Below, piece after piece: positions 44,131-53,275 of a stretch of DNA of 64,000 nt. The stretch is taken from contig JACJID010000005.1 in the NCBI GenBank assembly GCA_014138725.1, positions 744,001 to 808,000 on the forward strand. Direction: 5' to 3'. Numbering within the stretch: position 1 is the stretch's first letter; each line of letters opens with the position of its first letter. The position numbers were made by a program, and so were the translations under genes. This stretch comes from Kutzneria viridogrisea. GTDB taxonomy: Bacteria > Actinomycetota > Actinomycetes > Mycobacteriales > Pseudonocardiaceae. The notes beneath the pieces are model-generated. The model was given only the letters and a program-made list of their open reading frames with translations, had not been told where the DNA came from and did not search any database.

Positions 44131-45438
44131 ATGCACCTGCTGCGCCGCTTCCGGGTCGACCTCACCCCGCTGCGGACCTCCCGCGACTTCCGGCTGTTGT
44201 GGTCTTCCGGCGCGATCTCGATGTTCGGCACCTTCCTGACCTACGTGGCGGTTCCGCTACAGGTCAAGGAGATCAGCGGCTCCTACCTGGCGGTCGGCGC
44301 GCTCGGTGCGGTCGAACTGGTGCCACTGGTCGTCTGCGGGCTGTACGGCGGGGCGCTCGCCGACGCGGTGGACCGCCGCAAGATGGTGCTGGGCGCGGAG
44401 ATCGCGCTCGGCGTGCTGTCCCTGCTGTTGCTGCTCAACTCCTTGCTGCCCGCCCCGCAGCTGTGGCCGCTCTACGTGATCGTCGGCCTGACCGCGGCCG
44501 TGGACGGCCTGCAACGCCCCTCACTGGACGCCCTGCTGCCCAGGACCGTGCCGCGCGATCAGCTCACCGCGGCCATCTCCCTCGGCTCGCTGCGCTACAA
44601 CTTCGGTGCCATCGCGGGACCCGCGCTGGGTGGGCTGATCGCCGCCACGGTCGGCGTGCGTGTGTCGTACGCGATCGACGTGCTCACCTTCCTCGCGGCG
44701 ATCTTCTTGCTGTACAAGCTCAAGGCCGTTCCACCACCGTCCAATGCGGACAAACCCTCGCTGCGCGGCATCGTCGAGGGCGTGCGGTACGCGGGCAGCC
44801 GACCCGATCTGCTCGGTACGTACCTGGTGGACATGGCGGCGATGTTCTTCGCCATGCCCAACGCCGTTTTCCCTTTCCTGGCCGACGAACTCGGCGCGCC
44901 GTGGGCACTGGGGCTGATGTACGCGGTGAGCTCGGTCGGTGCCCTCGCGGTGACGTTGACCAGTGGGTGGACCGCGCAGGTGCACCGGCACGGGCTGATG
45001 GTGGCCCTGTCCGCTGGCGTCTGGGGACTGGCCATGGCCGCGGCTGGTGTGACCGGGAACGTGTGGCTGGTACTGGTCGCGCTGGCCGTCGCGGGTGGCG
45101 CCGACTGCGTGAGCGGCCTGTTCCGCGCCACCATGTGGAACCAGACCATTCCCGACCGGTTGCGCGGCCGCATGGCGGGCATCGAACTGCTCAGCTACTC
45201 GGTGGGGCCGCAGCTGGGCCAGGTGCGCGCCGGTGGCATGGCCACCCTGATCGGCGTGCGCCCCTCGATCTGGTCCGGTGGACTGGCCTGCGTCGGCGCG
45301 GTCGGGCTGCTCTGCGCCGCGCTGCCCGCCTTCGTCCGGTACGACTCACGGCGCGGGAACCCCGCTGTTGGTAGGGATTATCCGGACCAAAGCGGCGAGC
45401 CGGTACTCGACGAACTCGGCGCCGCCGATCGGAGCTAG
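44131..45438 (+). CDS. MFS transporter (EntS-like)
   Basis: A 435-residue major-facilitator permease with twelve hydrophobic helices and the MFS_3 type seen in enterobactin exporter EntS and macrolide efflux proteins: RDFRLLWSSGAISMFGTFL at the start, DAVDRRKMVLGAEI after helix 2 and LRYNFGAIAGPALGGLIAA at the centre. Substrate unknown; export of a drug or metabolite is likely. Neighbours give no clue. The start at 44131 has a weak ribosome-binding site. Confidence 0.9.
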   Translation: MHLLRRFRVDLTPLRTSRDFRLLWSSGAISMFGTFLTYVAVPLQVKEISGSYLAVGALGAVELVPLVVCGLYGGALADAVDRRKMVLGAEIALGVLSLLLLLNSLLPAPQLWPLYVIVGLTAAVDGLQRPSLDALLPRTVPRDQLTAAISLGSLRYNFGAIAGPALGGLIAATVGVRVSYAIDVLTFLAAIFLLYKLKAVPPPSNADKPSLRGIVEGVRYAGSRPDLLGTYLVDMAAMFFAMPNAVFPFLADELGAPWALGLMYAVSSVGALAVTLTSGWTAQVHRHGLMVALSAGVWGLAMAAAGVTGNVWLVLVALAVAGGADCVSGLFRATMWNQTIPDRLRGRMAGIELLSYSVGPQLGQVRAGGMATLIGVRPSIWSGGLACVGAVGLLCAALPAFVRYDSRRGNPAVGRDYPDQSGEPVLDELGAADRS

Positions 45439-45511
45439 ACGCCCGCGACACCCTGCCGTGAGGATCGGCCGGTCGATTCACGGCAGTTGTTCTTGGGTTG
45501 GGGAGGAATGC

Positions 45512-48500
45512 GTGAGACCCAGTACTACCAGTATGGGGTTGGTCGCCGCGACCGCGTCAGCGGTGCTCGTCGCGATGATCGCCCCGGCGCAGGTGGCGGT
45601 GGCCGCCTCGGACGAGGCCAGCCCGCAGAGCGTGATCGTGCTGATGCGAGACCAGCACCCCGACCTCAAGCCGAAGGCGCAGGCCGAGCAGCGTGCCGCC
45701 ACCGTGGCCGGTGACCAGTCCTCGGTCGTGCGGGACCTGACCGACCACGGGGCCACGGACCTGGTGCAGCTCAACACGGTCAGTGCGGTGGCGGCCAAGG
45801 TGAAGCCCGCCGAGGTGGACCGGCTCAAGGCCGATCCGAAGGTGGCCGCGGTCGTGCCGGACCTGACGATTTACGCCAACCGCCGCCCGGCGCAGGGCGG
45901 GTCCAAGGCCAAGCTGGACCGGTCGATCTGCCCGGCCGATCCGGCCAAGCCCCTGCTGGAGCCGGAAGCCCTCGACCTCACCAGGACCACCCAGGCGCAG
46001 TCCCTGGCCACCGGCAAGGGCGTCAAGGTCGCCTTCATCGCCGACGGCATCGACGTGAACAACCCGGACTTCATCCGCCCCGACGGCAGCCACGTGATCA
46101 CCGACTACCAGGACTTCTCCGGTGACGGCGTGCATGACTCCAGCGGCGGGGACGAGGCGTTCGGTGACGCCAGTTCCATTGCCGCGCAAGGGAACCGCGT
46201 CTACGACCTGGCCACCGAGCTGCCCTACTCCGGGCTGCCGCGCGGCTGCACCATGCGCATCAGGGGCTTCGCCCCGGACGCGGAACTGGTCGGCATCAAG
46301 GTGTTCGGCCAGAACGGCACCTCCACCTCCGCCTTCGTGCGCGGCATCGACTACGCCGTCAACCACGACAAGGTGGACATCCTCAGCGAGTCCTTCGGCG
46401 GCAACCCGTACCCGGACCCGGACACCGACCCGGTGACCCTGGCCGACCGCGCCGCGATCGACGCGGGCGTCACGGTCGTGGCCTCCAGCGGGGACTCCGG
46501 GGTGTCCGGCACGATCGGCTCCCCGGCCAGCGACCCGAGGGTGATCGCGGTCGGCGGCACCACCGCGAACCGCGTGCAGGCACAGGCCTTCGGTTACCAG
46601 GACTGGACCAGCAACAACATCACGGGCCTGTCCTCGGGCGGCCCCACCCTGAACGGCAAGCTCGTCGACCTGGTCGCCCCGGGCTTCGGCGGCATGGCCG
46701 ACTGCACCGTGGACCCGCGCTGGGACGGCTGCACCAGCATCACCGAGCCCTTCGGTGGCACCAGTCAGTCGGCGCCGTTCGTGGCTGGCTCTGCCGCGCT
46801 GGTGATGCAGGCCTACGAGCGCACCCACCACGGCGCGCGACCCTCGCCCGACCTGGTCAAGCGGCTGCTCACCGGCACCGCGCAGGACCTGAACACCCCG
46901 GCCGACCAGCAGGGCGCCGGCCTGGTGGACAGCGAGGCCGCGGTGCGCGCCGCGCTGTCGATCGACACCGGTGACCGGCAGGGCTCCGGGCTGGTGCCTT
47001 CGCTGGGCCAGCTCGACCTGATCGGCAAGGCGGGCAGCAGCCAGCACGCCTCGATCACGCTGACCAACACCGGCAGCAAGCCGCAGACGGTCAGCCAGGG
47101 CTCGCGAACCCTTGGCGCGCAGACCTTCGAGGTGGACCGGACCGCCGCGATCACGGCGCCCGCCGACCCGGGCAACCTGCCTGCCGAGGGCGGTGCCGCC
47201 GCCGCACCGATCAGCTTCGAGGTGCCCGCGGGTACCCCGCTGCTGGACGCCACGATGACCTGGCCCGGTACCAAGACCTCGGGCCAGCTCTCCGTGGTGC
47301 TGCTGGACCCGCGGGGCCGCCTGGTGCAGCAGTCCTACGACTACGGCTTCGCCAACTACCAGTACATCTCCGTGCACGACCCGGTTCCGGGCAAGTGGAC
47401 CGCGAAGATCCTCTGGAGCAACGGCCGCGGCCACCTCACCGAGAAGCCGATCCCGCCGGGTTCCTTCCGCGGCAACGCACTGGTCCGCTTCACCGGGCAC
47501 GACTACGCCTCCGCCGGGATCACCGGCACCGCACGGCGCACCATCCCGGCGGGCGGCTCGGCCAGCTTCGACCTGTCCGTGCCGCTGCCCGCCTCCGCCG
47601 GTGACGTGCCCGCCTCGGTCCAGTTCGACTCCGACAGCGGGACGCACCTGTCCGTGCCGGTGGAGCGCAGGGCGCTGATCCCCACCGAAGCCAAGCAGGA
47701 CAACGACTTCGGCATCACGATCACCGGTGGTGTCGGTCGCGGTCTCGGTCAGGAGAAGGGCTACTACCTGGACGTGCCGCCGGGCCGCCGCAGCATGACG
47801 GTGGACCTGAGCACCCCGGACCCGGCGACCCCGCTGGAGTTCTACCTGGTGAGCCCGGACAAGCAGATCCTGTCCTCGGACGTCAACGCCAGCGAGAACA
47901 CCTGGAACGACAACAAGTCCCGGGTGGGCGCCACCTCGGCCAGCCTCACCGTGAACCAGCCAGCCGCGGGCCGCTGGCAGCTCATGGCGGTGCTGACCAA
48001 TCCCGTCAGCGGCAAGGAGTTCAGCGAGCGGGTCAGCGGCAAGGTGCGCTTCGACCGCACCACGGCCCGTGCCAACAACCTGCCCAACGGCGCGAAGATC
48101 AAGGCGGGCAGCACGGTCACCGCCTCGGTCGAGGTGACCAACACCGGTGCGGCCGGGCAGTACTTCTTCCTCGACCCCAGGCTCGGCGGCCAGCAGCAGG
48201 TGACCCTCAAGCCGTACAACGGGCAGGAGAAGCTGACCCTGCCGGTGCACACCAGCGGGACCACGGTGCCCAGCTACCTCGTGCCCCCACACACCACGCG
48301 GCTGGACGCGAACACCAGCGCCTCGCTGCCGGTGGACATCGATCTGTTGTACGACAAGGGAAACCCGGAGTTCTTCGCCAAGTCGCGCAACAACTCCGCA
48401 CACGTGACCGGCTCGTCCAGGCAGCAGCTGGCGCCCGGTTCGTGGACCGTGGACGTGCAGCAGCCCGGCCCGTTCCCGAACGGTTCCGCCGCGGGTACGG

Positions 48501-48754
48501 CCACGGTGTCGCTGGCGGCCACCACGCAGCAGTTCGACCCGTGGCTGACCTCCGCGACCGGTGACTACTGGCAGGGCAACGCCAAGCCGGTCTACGTGGT
48601 GCCCGGGGTCACCAGCACGATCAAGGTGTCGATCACGCCGAACGCCCCGGTGGGCACGGTCGTGCACGGAACCGTGTACGTGGATTCGGTGAACCCGTTG
48701 GCGGGCGGTGGTTCCGAGCTGATCGGGCTGCCGTACAGCTACACCGTCAGCTGA
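45512..48754 (+). CDS. Large secreted serine peptidase with subtilisin layout and sedolisin-type residues
   Basis: A 1,080-residue exported protease. GTG at 45512 follows GGGGAGGA; signal peptide to about residue 33 (QVAVAA). An inhibitor-like prodomain (about 35-125) is followed by the peptidase domain (about 155-480) and a long beta-sandwich C-terminus (about 490-1080). Asp178 sits in FIADGID, where subtilisins have their Asp. No catalytic HGTH is present; its place reads GDEAFGDAS, giving Glu215 and Asp219 spaced by four. The oxyanion position is Asp328 in SSGDSG, and the nucleophile is Ser418 in GGTSQSAP. These match the Glu/Asp/Asp/Ser set of sedolisins (S53). The activity optimum may be acidic; that is inference. 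Confidence 0.88.
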   Translation: MRPSTTSMGLVAATASAVLVAMIAPAQVAVAASDEASPQSVIVLMRDQHPDLKPKAQAEQRAATVAGDQSSVVRDLTDHGATDLVQLNTVSAVAAKVKPAEVDRLKADPKVAAVVPDLTIYANRRPAQGGSKAKLDRSICPADPAKPLLEPEALDLTRTTQAQSLATGKGVKVAFIADGIDVNNPDFIRPDGSHVITDYQDFSGDGVHDSSGGDEAFGDASSIAAQGNRVYDLATELPYSGLPRGCTMRIRGFAPDAELVGIKVFGQNGTSTSAFVRGIDYAVNHDKVDILSESFGGNPYPDPDTDPVTLADRAAIDAGVTVVASSGDSGVSGTIGSPASDPRVIAVGGTTANRVQAQAFGYQDWTSNNITGLSSGGPTLNGKLVDLVAPGFGGMADCTVDPRWDGCTSITEPFGGTSQSAPFVAGSAALVMQAYERTHHGARPSPDLVKRLLTGTAQDLNTPADQQGAGLVDSEAAVRAALSIDTGDRQGSGLVPSLGQLDLIGKAGSSQHASITLTNTGSKPQTVSQGSRTLGAQTFEVDRTAAITAPADPGNLPAEGGAAAAPISFEVPAGTPLLDATMTWPGTKTSGQLSVVLLDPRGRLVQQSYDYGFANYQYISVHDPVPGKWTAKILWSNGRGHLTEKPIPPGSFRGNALVRFTGHDYASAGITGTARRTIPAGGSASFDLSVPLPASAGDVPASVQFDSDSGTHLSVPVERRALIPTEAKQDNDFGITITGGVGRGLGQEKGYYLDVPPGRRSMTVDLSTPDPATPLEFYLVSPDKQILSSDVNASENTWNDNKSRVGATSASLTVNQPAAGRWQLMAVLTNPVSGKEFSERVSGKVRFDRTTARANNLPNGAKIKAGSTVTASVEVTNTGAAGQYFFLDPRLGGQQQVTLKPYNGQEKLTLPVHTSGTTVPSYLVPPHTTRLDANTSASLPVDIDLLYDKGNPEFFAKSRNNSAHVTGSSRQQLAPGSWTVDVQQPGPFPNGSAAGTATVSLAATTQQFDPWLTSATGDYWQGNAKPVYVVPGVTSTIKVSITPNAPVGTVVHGTVYVDSVNPLAGGGSELIGLPYSYTVS

Positions 48755-48759
48755 TCTGG

Positions 48760-48796
48760 TCCCGCCGTCCCGCTCAGTGCGGGCGGGGCGGCGGGA
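48760..48796. terminator. Bidirectional hairpin between protease and DinB-like gene
   Basis: Arms TCCCGCCGTCCCGC and GCGGGGCGGCGGGA (one mismatch), beginning 6 bp after the protease stop and overlapping the end of the convergent gene. Confidence 0.6.
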
Positions 48797-49331
48797 TGAT
48801 CGTCCTGCGGTCGCGGTAGAGCTCACGCAACTGGGCGATGCCCGCCGCGTGGTGCACCACCTCGCGATTGACGTGCAGCACGAGTGTGGCCAGCGGTTGG
48901 TCGCTGAACGGCCCCTCGTAGTAGCCCGACCGCCGCGCCAGCCCTGCCTCGTCCAGCGCGGCGACCCCCGAGGTCCAGTCCCGGTACGCCTGCTCTACGA
49001 AGTCGACCGCGTCCTTCGCCCTGCCAGGCCAGCGGATGCCCTCGATGGTCAGCGCCCCGTCGCCGAAGTGCTGGTTGGCGCGGATGCCCATCACGTTGGC
49101 GCCCAGGTGGCACAGCCGCCACGCGATCGTGGTGAACGGCGGTGGGGTGGGCGTCGGCCAGCTCCAGTCGCAGCGGAACGCACCGTTGCCCGCCGGTCGC
49201 ACCGTCCAGCAGTTGCCGACCGGCTCCCAGAGGTACTCCTCGTCGGTGAGCCCCTCCAGGCTCGGCCGGAACACGTGATCCCAGTACCAGGTGAGCTGTG
49301 CCGAGACCTCGGCATGCCAGTTCACCTGCAT
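48774..49331 (-). CDS. DinB superfamily protein
   Basis: A 185-residue four-helix-bundle protein of the DinB / DUF664 group. Metal-binding histidines characteristic of the fold appear in LCHLGANVMGI and in the C-terminal HVNREVVHHAAGI; the N-terminus is VNWHAEVSAQLTWYWDHVF. Members include metal-dependent thiol transferases and damage-related proteins of unknown function. The ATG at 49331 has GGAGGAGG 7 bases upstream. It is divergent from the hydrolase gene and shares with it a 160-bp control region containing an inverted repeat. Confidence 0.85.
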   Translation of the reverse strand: MQVNWHAEVSAQLTWYWDHVFRPSLEGLTDEEYLWEPVGNCWTVRPAGNGAFRCDWSWPTPTPPPFTTIAWRLCHLGANVMGIRANQHFGDGALTIEGIRWPGRAKDAVDFVEQAYRDWTSGVAALDEAGLARRSGYYEGPFSDQPLATLVLHVNREVVHHAAGIAQLRELYRDRRTIIPPPRPH

Positions 49332-49421
49332 GGACGTGCCTCCTCCGCCTTGTAGGGCGAGCCTACGGCGCCACCGGGCCGGTACCGAACCATGATCACC
49401 CGAAGGTGGTTGTTGCGACAC

Positions 49422-49470
49422 ATGTTGCTTTTGTGTCCCGCCGCGCGCTACGGTGACGTTAAAGCAACAT
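49422..49470. promoter_or_regulatory. Long-spaced inverted repeat in a divergent promoter region
   Basis: Perfect 10-nt arms ATGTTGCTTT (49422-49431) and AAAGCAACAT (49461-49470) separated by 29 bp; the second arm ends 10 bp before the AGGAGGAG site of the hydrolase gene. A second related pair, GACACA/TGTGTC, overlaps the left arm. The position fits an operator for a dimeric regulator controlling the DinB-like gene, the hydrolase gene or both. Confidence 0.5.
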
Positions 49471-49490
49471 CTGCCGCATTAGGAGGAGTT

Positions 49491-50699
49491 GTGCGCAAGC
49501 TGTTCTTCGAGCAGGACGAGACGTTCTGGTACGAGACCCTGCGGTCGATCGGGCACATCACCTACGGCGGGGCCGACTTCGGCGAGGTCGTGGTGACCGC
49601 CGACCGGATCGTGGCCGGGGACTACGACAGCTGGCACCGCGAGTGGCTGGCCACCGCGGACAAGGTCGCCGGGGAGGCCGCCGCGAGTCTGGCGGGCGGG
49701 CACCGCGTCAGCGCCCGGCGCGGCTTCATGCGGGCCGCCAACTACTACCGCTCCGCCGAGTTCTTCCTGCACGGCAACCCGGAGGACCCGCGCATCGAGG
49801 CCGCCTACGACCGGTCCGTGCAGTGCTGGCGTGCCGCGCTGGAGCTGTTCGACACCCCCGCCCGCCCGGTGCGCATCCCGTTCGAGGGCACCACCCTGTC
49901 CGGCTACCTGTACCTGGTCGACGACAGCGGACTGCCCCGGCCGACCGTGATCGTGAACAACGGCTTCGACGGCACCGCCGAGGAGACGTACTTCCTCGGC
50001 GCGGGCGCGGCCCTGGAGCGCGGCTACAACGTGCTGACCTTCGACGGCCCCGGTCAGGGCGAGGCGATCCACAAGCAGGGCCTGCACTTCCGCACCAACT
50101 GGGAGTCCGTGCTCGGCCCGGTGATCGACTTCGCGCAGTCGCTGTCCGAGGTGGACGGTGAGCGGATCGCGCTGTACGGCATCAGCATGAGCGGGCTGCT
50201 CGCGCCGAGGGCCGCCGCGTACGAGCCGCGGATCAAGGCCGTGATCGCCTTCGACGGGGTCTACGACATGGCCGAGATGTTCACCGCGCGGATCGGCATG
50301 GACCGCGAACAGGTTCTCGCCATGCTGCGCGCCGAGTCCGCGCCCGAAGTCGACACCGCCCTGGAGGAGCTGATCAAGAACAGTTCCACCATGCGCTGGG
50401 CCATCAGCCACGGCCAGTGGGTCACCGGCACCGCCTCACCACGCCAGTTCCTCGCCGCCTTCTGCGAGTACACCCTCGCCGACGGGGTCGCCGAACTCGT
50501 CAGCTGCCCGACCCTGGTGTGCTCCGCCGCGAGCGACGGCTTCTTCAGCGGCCAGCCCGAGCAGCTCTACCAGCACCTGACCTGCGAGAAGCGGTTGGTG
50601 GAGTTCACCGTGGAGGAGGGCGCCGACGAGCACTGCCAGTCCGGGGCCGCCGCACTCGCCGGACAGCGCATCTACGACTGGCTGGACGAGGTGCTGTAG
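49491..50699 (+). CDS. Alpha/beta hydrolase (DUF1100 / dipeptidyl-peptidase-like)
   Basis: A 402-residue soluble alpha/beta hydrolase with a large helical N-terminal cap (about 1-120), like the 2,6-dihydropseudooxynicotine hydrolase group. VIVNNGFDGTAEE is the oxyanion region, FDGPGQGEA a hallmark loop, YGISMSGLL the Ser nucleophile elbow, CSAASDGFF supplies the acid, and DEHCQSG the His. GTG at 49491 follows AGGAGGAGTT. C-C bond or ester hydrolysis is expected. It is divergent from the DinB-like gene. Confidence 0.88.
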   Translation: MRKLFFEQDETFWYETLRSIGHITYGGADFGEVVVTADRIVAGDYDSWHREWLATADKVAGEAAASLAGGHRVSARRGFMRAANYYRSAEFFLHGNPEDPRIEAAYDRSVQCWRAALELFDTPARPVRIPFEGTTLSGYLYLVDDSGLPRPTVIVNNGFDGTAEETYFLGAGAALERGYNVLTFDGPGQGEAIHKQGLHFRTNWESVLGPVIDFAQSLSEVDGERIALYGISMSGLLAPRAAAYEPRIKAVIAFDGVYDMAEMFTARIGMDREQVLAMLRAESAPEVDTALEELIKNSSTMRWAISHGQWVTGTASPRQFLAAFCEYTLADGVAELVSCPTLVCSAASDGFFSGQPEQLYQHLTCEKRLVEFTVEEGADEHCQSGAAALAGQRIYDWLDEVL

Positions 50700-50708
50700 C
50701 CCCCACCA

Positions 50709-50823
50709 ATGAACGTCCCCCGCCACTCCCTGGGGGGCGACCCCGATCCCAGCCTACCGCCCGCCCCGCCCCGTTGATCTTGCTGGAGATCCACATGTGG
50801 ATAACTCGCCCGCTGTGGACAAG
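50709..50823. repeat. 115-bp intergenic repeat element, copy 2
   Basis: Same orientation as copy 1 at 15132-15246, 99 of 115 positions identical. Contains the CGTCCCCC/GGGGGGCG hairpin (50714-50739), here possibly a terminator for the hydrolase gene. It also carries TCCACATGTGGA and two DnaA-box-like motifs read on the minus strand, TTATCCACA (50796-50804) and TTGTCCACA (50814-50822). Confidence 0.88.
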
Positions 50824-50877
50824 GCGGCCCCGAAGGAGTCGTTGACCAGGTGCAATGACACCTTCGGGGGACGGGCC

Positions 50878-53055
50878 TCAGTCGGCGAGTTCGTCCAGTT
50901 CGCGATCCGGGCCGAAGTACCCACCGGAGGCGAAGTCGCAGCCGGCGGCACGCCACCAGTCGGCCTGCTCGGCGGTCTCGATCTCGCCGACGACCACCCG
51001 CGAACCGGCCATGTGCACGGTGGACACCAGGTCGCGCAGCGAGCGGTCCACCAGCGAGTCGGTGATCGACCGGCTGGCCTGCCGCTGCACCAGCCACGGC
51101 GAGATCCGCACCGCGCCGACCCGGACGTCCTCCAGGCAGGCCAGGTCGCGGATGCCGGTGCCGAAGTCCTCGACCATCACCTCGATGCCGGTGTCCACCA
51201 GCGTGGTGAGGTTCTCCACCGCCTCGCAGCCCTCGACGGTCAGCACCCCGACCGGGATGCCCAGCCGCAGCCGCGAGGGCCGGATGCCGGTCTCGTCCAG
51301 CACGCCGAGCACCTCGCTGATCAGGTCCGGATCACCGGCCTGGCTCGGGGTCAGCGACACGGTCACCTGCAGCTGGTCGTCGAACTGGTCGGTCCGCTCG
51401 CACGCGGTGCGCAGCAGCCAGTTGCCCAGCGGCAGGATCAGGCCGGTGGTCTCGGCCAGCTCCACACAGCGGCGGTGCCCGATGAGGCCCAGCTCGGGGT
51501 GGTCCCAGCGCAGCACGGCCTCGACCCCGTGCGGGCTGCCCTCGCCCAACTCGACCTGCGGCCGGTAGACGACCTCGACCTCACCGGACTCCCAGGCACC
51601 GGGCATCGCCGCGGCCAGGCTGAACGACTCGCGGTCGTTGGCGTCGCGGTCCAGGTCGAACAGCTCCCACTGACGGCGGCCGTTGCGCTTGGCGCGGTGC
51701 AGCGTCAGGTTCGCGGTGCGCAGCACCTCGGCGAGGTCCACGCCCGGCGTCGGCATGCGCACCACACCAATGCACGCGGAGGCCGCGACACCGCGGTTTT
51801 CCACGTACAGCGGCTCGGCCAGCTCCTCGTTGATCGCCTTCACGGTGGACACCACGTCCGGCGTGCTGGGCGAGTTCTGCACCAGCACGGCGAACTCGTC
51901 CCCGTCGAAGCGGGCGATCATCGCGTTCTCCCCGGCGAAGACCCGCTTGAGCCGCTCGGCGACGGCGCACAGCAGCTGGTCGCCGACGTGCCTGCCCAGG
52001 CCGTCGGTGATCACCGAGAACGCGTCGAGGTCCAGCTGGTACAGGGTGGCCCCGGTGGCCGGGTCGACCTTGTGCAGCACCGACTCCAGCCGAGTCGTGA
52101 AGAACTGGCGGTTCGGCAGTCCCGTCAGCACGTCGTGCAGCGACTGGTGCTTGAGCTGGCTCTGCAACAGCTTCAGCTCGGAGTCGTCCTCCACGATGAG
52201 CGCGTAGTGCGCGGGCTTGCCGTCGCCGCCGCGCAGCAGGGACAGCGTTGTCATCGGCTGCACGTGGTCGTCCTCGCCGAGCAGCAGCGACCGGCGCTGC
52301 CGGGAACGCTCGATCTCACCGGCGAGCAGGTCGTCCATGACCCGCCTCAGCCGCTCCGGATCCTCGACGAGGTCGAACACGCTCAGCTCGGCGAGCTGGT
52401 TCTGCGAGCGGTCCAGGATCTCGCGCAGCGCCCGGTTGGTGCGCGTGAACCGGCCGTCCAGGTCCATGATCGCGACACCGCTGGTGGTGCAGGAGACGAT
52501 CTCGTTGAACCGCGCCTCACTGGCCACGAGGCTGCTCTGGGTGTCCCGTGCCGCCTTGAACAGGGCGCGGTTCAGGTTCTCCTGCTGCTGGAAGATCGAC
52601 TGGCGCAGTGCCTCGACGTAGCCGGAGGACAGCGCACCCAGCGTGATCACCACGCGCTCGGCGAGCCGCTCCACGGTGCGCAGCTCGGTCAGCGTGGGCA
52701 GGCCCTTGGTCAGCACCTCCAGCGTGCGCCGCAGGCTCGACTCGCCGACGCAGTTCATGTCCACCAGCTCGGCGCCGACGGCCAGCGCCAGCTCCTCCGG
52801 CTCCTCGGCGCGCACGGCCTCGACGACCCGGCCGAGCATGCTCAGCATCTGCTGCTCGATCTCGTTGTGCGACAACGGGATGAACGTGGTCGTCCCGATC
52901 AGGTAGGCCCACTTGCGGACCAGCTTGACGTGCTCGCGCGAGGGCTCCGCCGCACCACTCGGTGCGTGCGCCGACAGCGGATCATGTGGGAGTGGCGAGC
53001 TCATGCCTGCCGGTCCTGAGCTCTGGCTCGCCCGGCGTGTGCTCGCGCTGTCCAT
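50878..53055 (-). CDS. PAS-GGDEF-EAL protein with degenerate catalytic motifs
   Basis: A 725-residue cyclic-di-GMP-family protein. A helical N-terminal domain (about 35-180), a PAS domain (about 180-310), GGDEF (about 325-485) and EAL (about 490-715) occur in that order. The cyclase motif reads FDGDEF. In the EAL domain the signature is VEAVLRW, the NxS motif reads SLTPS, DDFG reads EDFG, the catalytic-lysine region reads RISPWL and the final EGVET reads GEIET, so phosphodiesterase activity is doubtful. It may act as a c-di-GMP sensor or a cyclase only. The start is uncertain between 53055 and an internal ATG at 53004. Confidence 0.88.
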   Translation of the reverse strand: MDSASTRRASQSSGPAGMSSPLPHDPLSAHAPSGAAEPSREHVKLVRKWAYLIGTTTFIPLSHNEIEQQMLSMLGRVVEAVRAEEPEELALAVGAELVDMNCVGESSLRRTLEVLTKGLPTLTELRTVERLAERVVITLGALSSGYVEALRQSIFQQQENLNRALFKAARDTQSSLVASEARFNEIVSCTTSGVAIMDLDGRFTRTNRALREILDRSQNQLAELSVFDLVEDPERLRRVMDDLLAGEIERSRQRRSLLLGEDDHVQPMTTLSLLRGGDGKPAHYALIVEDDSELKLLQSQLKHQSLHDVLTGLPNRQFFTTRLESVLHKVDPATGATLYQLDLDAFSVITDGLGRHVGDQLLCAVAERLKRVFAGENAMIARFDGDEFAVLVQNSPSTPDVVSTVKAINEELAEPLYVENRGVAASACIGVVRMPTPGVDLAEVLRTANLTLHRAKRNGRRQWELFDLDRDANDRESFSLAAAMPGAWESGEVEVVYRPQVELGEGSPHGVEAVLRWDHPELGLIGHRRCVELAETTGLILPLGNWLLRTACERTDQFDDQLQVTVSLTPSQAGDPDLISEVLGVLDETGIRPSRLRLGIPVGVLTVEGCEAVENLTTLVDTGIEVMVEDFGTGIRDLACLEDVRVGAVRISPWLVQRQASRSITDSLVDRSLRDLVSTVHMAGSRVVVGEIETAEQADWWRAAGCDFASGGYFGPDRELDELAD

Positions 53056-53275
53056 GTCTCAGCTGACAGCAGTCGGGAACGCGGTTCCACGGGTTCACCT
53101 CGCCGTTGCTGTTCACGCGGTGGCGGAAGCGTACCGGCTGTTGTGGCCAGGCCACCACTCCTCGCCCCCGTTCACTCGATAGAGCGAACGGGGGCGACAC
53201 TCCGCCCACTGTGATCATCCTTCCGGCGCCGAGTTCACCCTTTTGATGCAAGGGTTTCCCGGTAACGCGAACGGG

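Noticed and set aside
45557-48826. Very long minus-strand open frame opposite the protease
   Set aside because: Its product is His/Gly/Arg/Val-rich shadow sequence without a fold or a start site; the plus-strand protease has clear domains.
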